NCBI GenBank assembly: GCA_964554265.1
Contig: CAZKOB010000127.1
Location: 1 to 10,943 of the forward strand
DNA: 10,943 nt
Source: RGIG8745 sp964554265
GTDB lineage: Bacteria; Bacteroidota; Bacteroidia; Bacteroidales; Bacteroidaceae
Direction of reading: 5' to 3'
Both the position numbers and the translations under genes were made by a program. Positions 5,781 to 10,943 of the stretch are shown here, one piece after another; within the stretch, counting starts at the first letter, position 1; the number at the start of each line of letters is the position of its first letter. The notes below the pieces were generated by a model. It worked only from the letters and a program-made list of their open reading frames with translations. It was not told the DNA's origin and searched no databases.

Positions 5781-5790
5781 GTAATTTTGC
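5781..5790. other. Candidate attachment core (GTANNTTTGC) in the dedA promoter
   Basis: GTAATTTTGC fits the ten-base core reported for CTnDOT-type integration. It lies 264 bases from the integrase start, at the change from element to AT-richer chromosome. The left end of the element is outside the window, so the matching copy cannot be checked here. Confidence 0.45.
5782..5789 (+). promoter_or_regulatory. -7 box of the dedA promoter
   Basis: TAATTTTG fits TAnnTTTG and lies 24 bases before the dedA ATG. No good TTG -33 element is found 19-21 bases upstream, where the sequence may be element-derived. The box overlaps the candidate attachment core. Confidence 0.55.
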
Positions 5791-5813
5791 ATCTTAGATT
5801 TAATAAGTATTAT

Positions 5814-6449
5814 ATGGAAGATTTTATCGTGAACCTTGCAGGGGGTGCGCTTGACAACCTGAACTATTTTTGGATAATTTTATTCATGGCGATAGAAAGT
5901 TCGTTTATTCCTTTTCCCTCGGAGGTTGTTATGATTCCTGCGGCATATATGGCGGCAGAAGAAGGGAAAATGAGTATTCCTATGATTATATTATGCGGAA
6001 CGGTAGGGGCGCTGATAGGAGCTCTTGTCAATTATGCGCTTGCGTATTTTCTTGGACGTCCTATAGTATATAAGTTTGCAAACAGCAGATTCGGGCACAT
6101 GTGCCTTATTGATCAGGAAAAAGTGGAAAAAGCTGAATCTTTTTTTGACAAGCATGGTGTGGTGTCAACATTGATAGGCCGTATGATTCCGGCTATTCGC
6201 CAGCTTATATCCATTCCGGCAGGACTTGCGAAAATGAACATCTGGAAATTCATGCTTTATACAAGTCTTGGAGCCGGATTGTGGAATGCAGTGCTGGTAG
6301 GAATAGGTTTCGCTTTCCATACACAAATAAGCAAAGACGCACTAATCTCTACAATATCGCATTATAGTCATATAATAGGTGTTGTGGCAATTGTGCTTGT
6401 AGTGGGGATAATTTTATTCCTCATCCATCAAGGAACAAAAAGGAAGTAA
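5814..6449 (+). CDS. DedA-family membrane protein (SNARE-associated/VTT domain)
   Basis: This is an inner-membrane protein of 211 residues. Members of the DedA family act in envelope homeostasis, and some flip undecaprenyl phosphate back across the membrane; which applies here is unknown. Hydrophobic segments lie at about 17-30, 55-80, 143-168 and 186-205. The family signatures are present: acidic residues in the re-entrant part (IESSFIPFPSEVV, E28 and E37) and GRMIPAIRQLISIPAG at 122-137 with R123 and R129. The start is the ATG at 5814; a frame-compatible TTG at 5787 lies inside the promoter box and is rejected. It is followed after 36 bases by ffh on the same strand with no terminator between, so the two may share a transcript. 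Its promoter region is the presumed insertion point of the element. Confidence 0.9.
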   Translation: MEDFIVNLAGGALDNLNYFWIILFMAIESSFIPFPSEVVMIPAAYMAAEEGKMSIPMIILCGTVGALIGALVNYALAYFLGRPIVYKFANSRFGHMCLIDQEKVEKAESFFDKHGVVSTLIGRMIPAIRQLISIPAGLAKMNIWKFMLYTSLGAGLWNAVLVGIGFAFHTQISKDALISTISHYSHIIGVVAIVLVVGIILFLIHQGTKRK

Positions 6450-6485
6450 AAATAGTAGAAAATTAAGAATCATACAAGATTTAAT

Positions 6486-7835
6486 ATGTTTGAAAACCTC
6501 AGTGAACGATTAGAACGTTCGTTCAAAATTTTGAAAGGTGAAGGTAAAATCACCGAGATAAATGTGGCAGAGACATTGAAAGATGTGCGCAAGGCACTCT
6601 TGGAGGCAGATGTTAACTACAAGGTGGCAAAGACATTCACCGACACAGTGAAACAAAAAGCTCTGGGACAAGATGTGCTTACCGCTGTGAAACCGAGTCA
6701 GCTCATGGTGAAGATTGTGCACGATGAATTGACTGAACTTATGGGCAGTCAAACTGTGGAGCTTGAACTTAAGGGACATCCGGCTATTGTACTTATGTCG
6801 GGATTACAAGGTTCCGGAAAAACTACTTTTTCCGGAAAATTGGCATTTCTTCAGAAAACGAAGAAACATAAGAAACCTCTGCTTGTTGCATGTGATGTCT
6901 ATCGTCCGGCTGCAATTGAACAATTGAAAGTGGTAGGCGAAAGTATCGGTGTGCCTGTATACAGTGAGCCTGAATCAAAGAATCCTGTTGAAATTGCACA
7001 GAATGCCATACGTGAAGCACGTGCGAAAGGCTATGATCTTGTGATTGTGGATACAGCTGGACGTCTTGCCATTGATGAGCAGATGATGAAGGAGATACAG
7101 GATATAAAACAGTCTATATCTCCTGATGAAGTGCTCTTTGTGGTAGACTCGATGACAGGACAGGATGCGGTGAATACAGCCAAGGAGTTTAATGAAAGAC
7201 TTGACTTTGATGGTGTTGTGCTTACGAAGCTGGATGGTGATACGCGTGGAGGTGCTGCGCTCTCAATCAGGACAGTGGTCAACAAGCCTATAAAGTTCGT
7301 AGGTACAGGCGAGAAGATGGAGGCTGTTGATGTGTTCCACCCGGAACGTATGGCAGACCGTATTCTCGGTATGGGTGATATTGTGTCTTTTGTGGAACGT
7401 GCACAGGCACAGTTTGACGAAAACGAGGCGAAGAAACTGCAGAAGAAGATCGCAAAAAATAAGTTCGACTATAACGACTTCCTGAATCAGATAAACCAAA
7501 TTAAACGTATGGGTAACATCAAAGAACTTGCCCAGATGCTTCCGGGAGTAGGGAAACAGCTTAAAGATATAGATATTGATGACAATGCTTTCAAGAGCGT
7601 GGAGGCGATGATCGGTTCCATGACTCCGTATGAACGTGAACATCCCGAATGTATTAACCAAAGTCGCAAGGTGAGAATTGCCAAAGGAAGTGGAAATTCT
7701 ATTGATGAGGTGAATAGGGTTACAAAACAGTTTGACCAGATGAGAAAGATGATGAAGATGATGTCAGGAAACAAAATGGCTGCCATGATGAGTAGGATGC
7801 AGGGAATGAAACTTCCGGGAATGCCTAAGTTGTAA
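6486..7835 (+). CDS. ffh: Signal recognition particle protein Ffh (SRP54 GTPase)
   Basis: Ffh binds 4.5S RNA and signal sequences of nascent inner-membrane proteins and docks with FtsY for co-translational targeting. The 449 residues are full length for the family. The N domain spans 1-95. The G domain shows G1 GLQGSGKTT (106-114), DVYRPAA (137-143), DTAGR (189-193) and TKLDGDTRGG (247-256), with the closing motif FVGTGE (271-276). The M domain follows from about 325; SRKVRIAKGSG (393-403) is the RNA-binding helix-turn-helix part, and the C-terminus is methionine-rich (MRKMMKMMSGNKMAAMMSRMQ, in outline at 419-438), as needed for signal-peptide binding. It starts at ATG 6486 behind an A-rich leader. 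Core housekeeping gene, intact, with no oddity seen. Confidence 0.99.
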   Translation: MFENLSERLERSFKILKGEGKITEINVAETLKDVRKALLEADVNYKVAKTFTDTVKQKALGQDVLTAVKPSQLMVKIVHDELTELMGSQTVELELKGHPAIVLMSGLQGSGKTTFSGKLAFLQKTKKHKKPLLVACDVYRPAAIEQLKVVGESIGVPVYSEPESKNPVEIAQNAIREARAKGYDLVIVDTAGRLAIDEQMMKEIQDIKQSISPDEVLFVVDSMTGQDAVNTAKEFNERLDFDGVVLTKLDGDTRGGAALSIRTVVNKPIKFVGTGEKMEAVDVFHPERMADRILGMGDIVSFVERAQAQFDENEAKKLQKKIAKNKFDYNDFLNQINQIKRMGNIKELAQMLPGVGKQLKDIDIDDNAFKSVEAMIGSMTPYEREHPECINQSRKVRIAKGSGNSIDEVNRVTKQFDQMRKMMKMMSGNKMAAMMSRMQGMKLPGMPKL

Positions 7836-7855
7836 ATGTTGGTCATGAGGTGTTG

Positions 7856-7890
7856 CCGATATGGACTCTTGGGATTATCGGACATTTTAT
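7856..7890 (+). terminator. Weak candidate terminator after ffh
   Basis: CCGATA (7856-7861) and TATCGG (7876-7881) form a 6-bp stem with a 14-base loop, followed by ACATTTTATA. The stem is short and the T tract poor, so this is only a possibility. Confidence 0.3.
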
Positions 7891-7938
7891 AGTAAAACGG
7901 ACATAGATTGTGCATATATAGGCGAATGAGTGGGCGAC

Positions 7939-7986
7939 AAAGACATGCTGTTGTTTCGCAACAGGTGTGACTTTGTTCTTGTCTTT
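7939..7986 (+). other. Nested hairpin in the ffh-folD gap
   Basis: The inner stem is CTGTTG (7948-7953) with CAACAG (7959-7964) around TTTCG. The outer stem is AAAGACA (7939-7945) with TGTCTTT (7980-7986). It has no T tract. The 275-base gap (7836-8110) otherwise shows no ORF and no promoter I can defend; the structure could belong to a folD leader RNA, but it fits no riboswitch I know. Confidence 0.3.
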
Positions 7987-8110
7987 ATGATGGCGAGAAC
8001 ATAATGTATACTTCAGGCATGTTTTTTGTATCTCTCTATGTTCGCTTTGTATATTGTGTCTCAGATGAAATGGGTTTATCAGTCGAAAATAATATAAACA
8101 AGTTTATTTA

Positions 8111-8989
8111 ATGATAATTGATGGAAAAGCTACTGCCACTGTAATTAAGCAGGAAATAGCGGAAGAGGTAGAAGAAATTGTTGCAAATGGTGGCAAACGT
8201 CCTCATCTTGCAGCCATTCTTGTTGGACATGACGGAGGCAGCGAGACGTATGTGAAGAATAAAGTGATTGCGTGTGAAGCTTGTGGATTCAAATCTACAC
8301 TTATACGTTATGAAGATGATGTTACGGAAGAAGAACTGTTGAAAAAGGTTGGAGAACTTAATGATGATGATGACGTAGATGGGTTTATTGTTCAGTTACC
8401 CCTTCCTAAGCATATTTCAGAACAGAAAGTGATAGAGGCTATCGACTATCGGAAGGATGTGGATGGATTTCATCCTATTAATGTTGGAAGAATGTCCATA
8501 GGGCTTCCGTGTTATATATCCGCTACACCTAATGGTATTCTTGAACTGTTGAAAAGATATGGTATAGAAACGAGTGGAAAAAAATGCGTGGTGCTTGGAC
8601 GCAGCAATATCGTAGGCAAACCGATGGCACAGCTAATGATGCAGAAGAGTTATCCGGGAGATGCGACGGTTACAGTGTGCCATAGCCACACCAAGAATGT
8701 CAAGGAAGAGTGTAGGCAGGCTGATATAATCATTGCAGCTATAGGTATTCCGAATTTTGTTACTGCGGATATGGTCAAGGAAGGAGCGGTAGTAATAGAT
8801 GTTGGTACGACAAGGGTGAAGGACGAGACGCGTAAGAGCGGATTCAGGCTTAATGGAGATGTGAAGTATGATGAAGTCTCTCCGAAATGTTCGTATATTA
8901 CTCCTGTTCCCGGCGGAGTCGGACCTATGACAATATGTTCGTTGATGAAGAACACCTTGTCTGCAGGCAAGAAGGAATTTTATAAATAA
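8111..8989 (+). CDS. folD: Bifunctional methylenetetrahydrofolate dehydrogenase/methenyltetrahydrofolate cyclohydrolase FolD
   Basis: FolD interconverts 5,10-methylene-THF and 10-formyl-THF, using NADP, in cytosolic one-carbon metabolism, feeding purine and fMet-tRNA synthesis. The 292 residues match the family length. Signatures in order: SETYVKNK (44-51) with catalytic K51; DGFIVQLPLP (90-99) with Q95; KDVDGFHPINVG (115-126) with D118; the Rossmann nucleotide site VLGRSNIVGKP (161-171); and the C-terminal TPVPGGVGPMT (264-274). The ATG follows an AT-rich leader. It is separated from ffh by 275 bases and so is probably transcribed on its own. The downstream gene is convergent, with a large inverted-repeat structure in between. 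No anomalies seen. Confidence 0.98.
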   Translation: MIIDGKATATVIKQEIAEEVEEIVANGGKRPHLAAILVGHDGGSETYVKNKVIACEACGFKSTLIRYEDDVTEEELLKKVGELNDDDDVDGFIVQLPLPKHISEQKVIEAIDYRKDVDGFHPINVGRMSIGLPCYISATPNGILELLKRYGIETSGKKCVVLGRSNIVGKPMAQLMMQKSYPGDATVTVCHSHTKNVKEECRQADIIIAAIGIPNFVTADMVKEGAVVIDVGTTRVKDETRKSGFRLNGDVKYDEVSPKCSYITPVPGGVGPMTICSLMKNTLSAGKKEFYK

Positions 8990-9003
8990 TACGTTATTAA
9001 GGG

Positions 9004-9113
9004 ATAAGGTATCATATATAAACTTGTGGGTATGTGAGTAAACGGCTTTGTTAGAGTTACTTTTTTTGACAAGCCTTTATTTGATGAAACAAGCTTTATA
9101 TACGATACCTTAT
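9004..9113. repeat. 110-bp element with 23/24-bp terminal inverted repeats between convergent genes
   Basis: The arm at 9004-9026 (begins ATAAGGTATC, ends ACTTG) pairs with 9090-9113 (begins CAAGC, ends GATACCTTAT) with one mismatch and one extra base. Inside, GGCTT-GT (9044-9051) pairs with ACAAGCC (9069-9075) around a loop with seven T residues. The structure ends four bases before the stop codon of the minus-strand gene. It may be a bidirectional terminator for folD and that gene, or a MITE-like relic; no clear target duplication flanks it. Confidence 0.6.
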
Positions 9114-9117
9114 GGCT

Positions 9118-10062
9118 TTATATCTTTATTTCGTAAGTGTCATAGCATATTCCTCTGCCTCCAAAACCTTCTTTTTGGAAAATTAATCCGTCATTGAGGA
9201 TTGTACCTCCGTTTTCTGTTGAGATTCCGAAGTCGAAAAAGGCTCTTTGGGAATATCTTTCCGATATAAGTTTGTAAAGAAGGAGGTCGAGAGCACCCAT
9301 TTCTTTTCCTTCTTTGCTTGCGGCAATATATTGGGTGTGGACGACACATTCGCAGTCGAAAATGAGAGTACCGGCAAGCATCCTTCCGCTTGGGGAAGTT
9401 ACCGTAAATAATTTGATTTTGTCGGGGAAACGGCTACATAATAGGTTGAGTTCTGCAACGCTATGTACGGGGTGGACCGAATGACATTCGTATAGAACAT
9501 GATCGAGTATGCTCCAAAACTCAGAAATGTCACCGCCTTCAACAACTCGCAGGGCATTTCGTTCTGCTTTTCTGATGCCGCTTTTGCGTGATTCTGTTAA
9601 TTGGAGAGGATGATTTAGGGGAATTACGGAAGATATTCCTCTGCTGATGAGTGTGGCAGACATTCTGAACAGTGCGTACAAGTCTTCTTCGGAAGGATAC
9701 TTGGCGTATATATAAGGTATAGGTTTATAAATAAATCTTTGGGCTGATAATGTTTGAGAATAGTAAGTGGTTATACATTTGAAGGCATCCAGAACTTGTA
9801 CGGATGTTATTTTGTTCCCCATGATAAGTCCTCCATATGTCAGTCCTTGATGAGAATATACTATATGGCTTGTGGTGTCATAATTGGCAGGGAGGCATGC
9901 TATAACCTTATTCTTTTCCTTAAATATTACAGAGCAATCATTGAATCTGTCGGAATGATAGTCCATAAAATGGCGATCAAGAAGAAATGTACCGTTTCTT
10001 GACTCGCGAATGAATGAATCCCACTCATCTTGCATTACATTAGAATAAGGTATCAGTTCCAT
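9118..10062 (-). CDS. FemAB/GNAT-like acyltransferase, probably acting on a cell-surface sugar
   Basis: The protein is 314 residues and of the FemAB-like (Acetyltransf_6) GNAT type common in Bacteroidales glycan loci. Visible pattern: an N-terminal lobe with WDSFIRESRNGTFLLDRHFMDYH (outlined at 14-36), a bridging basic helix SRKSGIRKAERNALRV (158-172), and the GNAT-like core with AGTLIF (230-235), HTQYIAAS (242-249) and FFDFGIST (275-282). No signal peptide or membrane segment is evident, so it is cytosolic. It starts 23 bases inside the end of the FdtA-like gene, which implies joint expression and a shared pathway. A start at M10 (10035) would avoid the overlap, but the first nine residues look like family sequence. 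The acyl donor and acceptor cannot be read from the sequence; N- or O-acetylation of a deoxy-amino sugar is the guess from the neighbour. Confidence 0.8.
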   Translation of the reverse strand: MELIPYSNVMQDEWDSFIRESRNGTFLLDRHFMDYHSDRFNDCSVIFKEKNKVIACLPANYDTTSHIVYSHQGLTYGGLIMGNKITSVQVLDAFKCITTYYSQTLSAQRFIYKPIPYIYAKYPSEEDLYALFRMSATLISRGISSVIPLNHPLQLTESRKSGIRKAERNALRVVEGGDISEFWSILDHVLYECHSVHPVHSVAELNLLCSRFPDKIKLFTVTSPSGRMLAGTLIFDCECVVHTQYIAASKEGKEMGALDLLLYKLISERYSQRAFFDFGISTENGGTILNDGLIFQKEGFGGRGICYDTYEIKI

Positions 10063-10480
10063 TTACTAAAGTTTTGAAAGTGTCGTAATCGTTAATATAA
10101 CCTTCCGCATCATATTCTTGTGAGGCGAGGACAACACATACAGCATCGTGTGAGAAATTTCTGAGATGACACCACACGTTGGGCGCTATATATATGCCTT
10201 TGCAGGGAGAATCCATTAAATATGTATTGCTTTCATGACCATCATCAACAAACATTTCAAAACTTCCTTTGACCGGAAATACAATTTCAGCACATGTTTT
10301 GTGTGCATGTCCTCCACGCGTCTTTCCTTCTGCAACACCATAAATCCAGAACACGCGCTTGATTTCAAATGGTAGATGTTTGTTTTCTGTAAAACAAAGG
10401 CAGCCTCTTTCATCCACAACTTTTTGGATTTCTACAAATTTATACATAAAAGGCAAATTCAAGTTATCTTTTTTGTCCAT
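10040..10480 (-). CDS. FdtA/WxcM-like cupin, putative dTDP-keto-hexose 3,4-ketoisomerase
   Basis: This is a single-domain cupin of 146 residues, the size of FdtA, QdtA and TylM-type isomerases. These move the keto group of dTDP-4-keto-6-deoxyglucose from C4 to C3 ahead of transamination to Fuc3N or Qui3N. The key pattern is GVAEGKTRGGHAHK (48-61), with active-site-type H58 and H60 and the preceding Y47; PVKGSFEMFVDDG (69-81) and YIAPNVWCHL (97-106) are the next cupin strands. The start is given as 10480, 19 bases after a TAnnTTTG box; M12 (10447, MYKFVEIQ) also fits the family. It precedes the acyltransferase in a two-gene unit. The aminotransferase expected for such a pathway is not in the window. 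The family is firm, the exact sugar unknown. Confidence 0.85.
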   Translation of the reverse strand: MDKKDNLNLPFMYKFVEIQKVVDERGCLCFTENKHLPFEIKRVFWIYGVAEGKTRGGHAHKTCAEIVFPVKGSFEMFVDDGHESNTYLMDSPCKGIYIAPNVWCHLRNFSHDAVCVVLASQEYDAEGYINDYDTFKTLVNGTDTLF

Positions 10481-10498
10481 ATTCTAATTTATTTGGCA

Positions 10499-10506
10499 CA
10501 AAGTTA
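10499..10506 (-). promoter_or_regulatory. -7 box of the FdtA-like/acyltransferase unit
   Basis: The minus strand reads TAACTTTG, an exact TAnnTTTG match, 19 bases before the first ATG. The -33 element is unclear. It lies back to back with the tRNA promoter. Confidence 0.5.
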
Positions 10507-10525
10507 AAACTTTTTTTCGTATTTA

Positions 10526-10557
10526 CTTGTGCGGTAAAAAAAATAGATGTACCTTTG
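10526..10557 (+). promoter_or_regulatory. Promoter of the tRNA-Ser/tRNA-Glu group
   Basis: CTTG at 10526-10529 supplies a TTG -33 element. The spacer is 20 bases, and TACCTTTG (10550-10557) is a perfect -7 box followed by the often-seen CACCGC. This is the best promoter in the window. About 100 bases of leader precede the first tRNA, with nothing recognised in it. Confidence 0.75.
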
Positions 10558-10656
10558 CACCGCGATTGACAGGGAAGCCTTCTAAAAGCTTGTGGCCAAA
10601 AGTTTATGGAGAGAAAACCATACGAAGGTAGAAATGTCGAGATTCAGTAGAAATCC

Positions 10657-10743
10657 GGAAGGATGGGTGAGTGGCTGAAACCAGCAGTTTGCTAAACTGC
10701 CGTACGAATTTTCGTACCGGGGGTTCGAATCCCCCTCCTTCCG
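10657..10743 (+). tRNA. tRNA-Ser, anticodon GCU
   Basis: The acceptor stem GGAAGGA (10657-10663) pairs with TCCTTCC (10736-10742), discriminator G10743. The anticodon arm is GCAGT, loop TTGCTAA, ACTGC, giving GCU for AGC/AGU serine codons. A long variable arm (CGTACGAATTTTCGTACCG) marks a class II tRNA, and the T arm is GGGGGTTCGAATCCCCC. No CCA is encoded. Length 87. Confidence 0.97.
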
Positions 10744-10777
10744 CTTATTTTATCTGATTTTTTTATGCACAAAATTT

Positions 10778-10849
10778 GGCGCTTTCGTCTAGCGGCTAGG
10801 ACACATGCCTCTCACGCATGGAACACGAGTTCGATTCTCGTAGGCGCTA
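10778..10849 (+). tRNA. tRNA-Glu, anticodon CUC (copy 1)
   Basis: TCGTCTAG after the acceptor stem is the usual Glu D-arm start. The anticodon arm is CATGC, loop CTCTCAC, GCATG, reading CUC; the T arm is ACGAGTTCGATTCTCGT. The acceptor stem GGCGCTT with AGGCGCT has two G-U pairs, including the first pair. ACA follows the stem, so CCA must be added. Length 72 to the discriminator A. Confidence 0.95.
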
Positions 10850-10869
10850 CAATTAGTAAAATTATTATT

Positions 10870-10941
10870 GGCGCTTTCGTCTAGCGGCTAGGACACATGC
10901 CTCTCACGCATGGAACACGAGTTCGATTCTCGTAGGCGCTA
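10870..10941 (+). tRNA. tRNA-Glu, anticodon CUC (copy 2)
   Basis: This is an exact copy of the preceding tRNA, starting 92 bases later; identity extends over 76 bases (10776-10851 and 10868-10943). The window ends at the repeat, so more copies may follow. It is presumably co-transcribed with tRNA-Ser and copy 1. Confidence 0.95.
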
Positions 10942-10943
10942 CA

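Noticed and set aside
5787..5813. TTG start giving DedA nine extra residues
   Set aside because: The codon lies inside the TAATTTTG promoter box, so it would not be within the transcript; ATG 5814 fits the family.
7487..7915. Minus-strand 142-codon frame over the end of ffh
   Set aside because: It is antisense to the Ffh M domain, and its hydrophobic content mirrors the methionine-rich region.
8037..8044. TATGTTCG as the folD -7 box
   Set aside because: It has one mismatch to TAnnTTTG and no TTG at the right distance.
7836..8110. Riboswitch or THF-responsive leader before folD
   Set aside because: Only a simple nested hairpin is seen; the conserved core of a known riboswitch class is not recognised.
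10657..10943. tRNA genes as the attachment site of the element
   Set aside because: They lie five kilobases from the integrase, beyond intact chromosomal genes, and no integrase flanks them.

Overview
The window reads as a Bacteroidales chromosome (Bacteroides/Phocaeicola/Prevotella type). The evidence is the recurrent -7 promoter motif TAnnTTTG, A-rich leaders in place of strong Shine-Dalgarno sites, Bacteroidales-like Ffh, FolD and FdtA-type proteins, and a tRNA-Glu/tRNA-Ser group without encoded CCA. The genus cannot be fixed from what is seen.

Positions 1 to about 5790 hold most of an integrative mobilizable element, with all its genes on the minus strand. In order of transcription they are: an IntDOT-type tyrosine recombinase (5517-4294), a small RhuM-like DNA-binding protein overlapping it by ATGA (4297-3908), a possible 46-residue protein overlapping that by ATGA (3911-3771), and a strong minus-strand terminator (3765-3710). 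A second unit follows, with its own -7 box: an SF3-like helicase (3572-2325), a gap with a striking 11-bp-phased inverted repeat that may be a replication origin (2156-2262) and that also holds a possible 73-residue ORF, a Toprim primase (2075-1110), an oriT-like hairpin pair (978-1058), and a MobV relaxase (896-39) whose frame closes early. The left end and any cargo lie outside the window. The element would excise and integrate through Int and its helper, replicate through primase and helicase, and be nicked at oriT by the relaxase while borrowing a conjugation apparatus from a co-resident element.

The likely right junction is in the dedA promoter, where GTAATTTTGC (5781-5790) matches the GTANNTTTGC core used by CTnDOT-family integrases. 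To the right lies more AT-rich chromosome: dedA (5814-6449), ffh (6486-7835) and folD (8111-8989) on the plus strand. A 110-bp inverted-repeat structure (9004-9113) follows, then two minus-strand sugar-modification genes, FdtA-like (10480-10040) overlapping a FemAB/GNAT-like acyltransferase (10062-9118).

The right end carries a near-consensus plus-strand promoter (10526-10557) driving tRNA-Ser(GCU) and two identical tRNA-Glu(CUC) genes. The most noteworthy material is the non-coding architecture of the mobile element: phased repeats, a degenerate 16-bp tandem array, a 14-bp palindrome, a motif shared across the element, and integration into a promoter.
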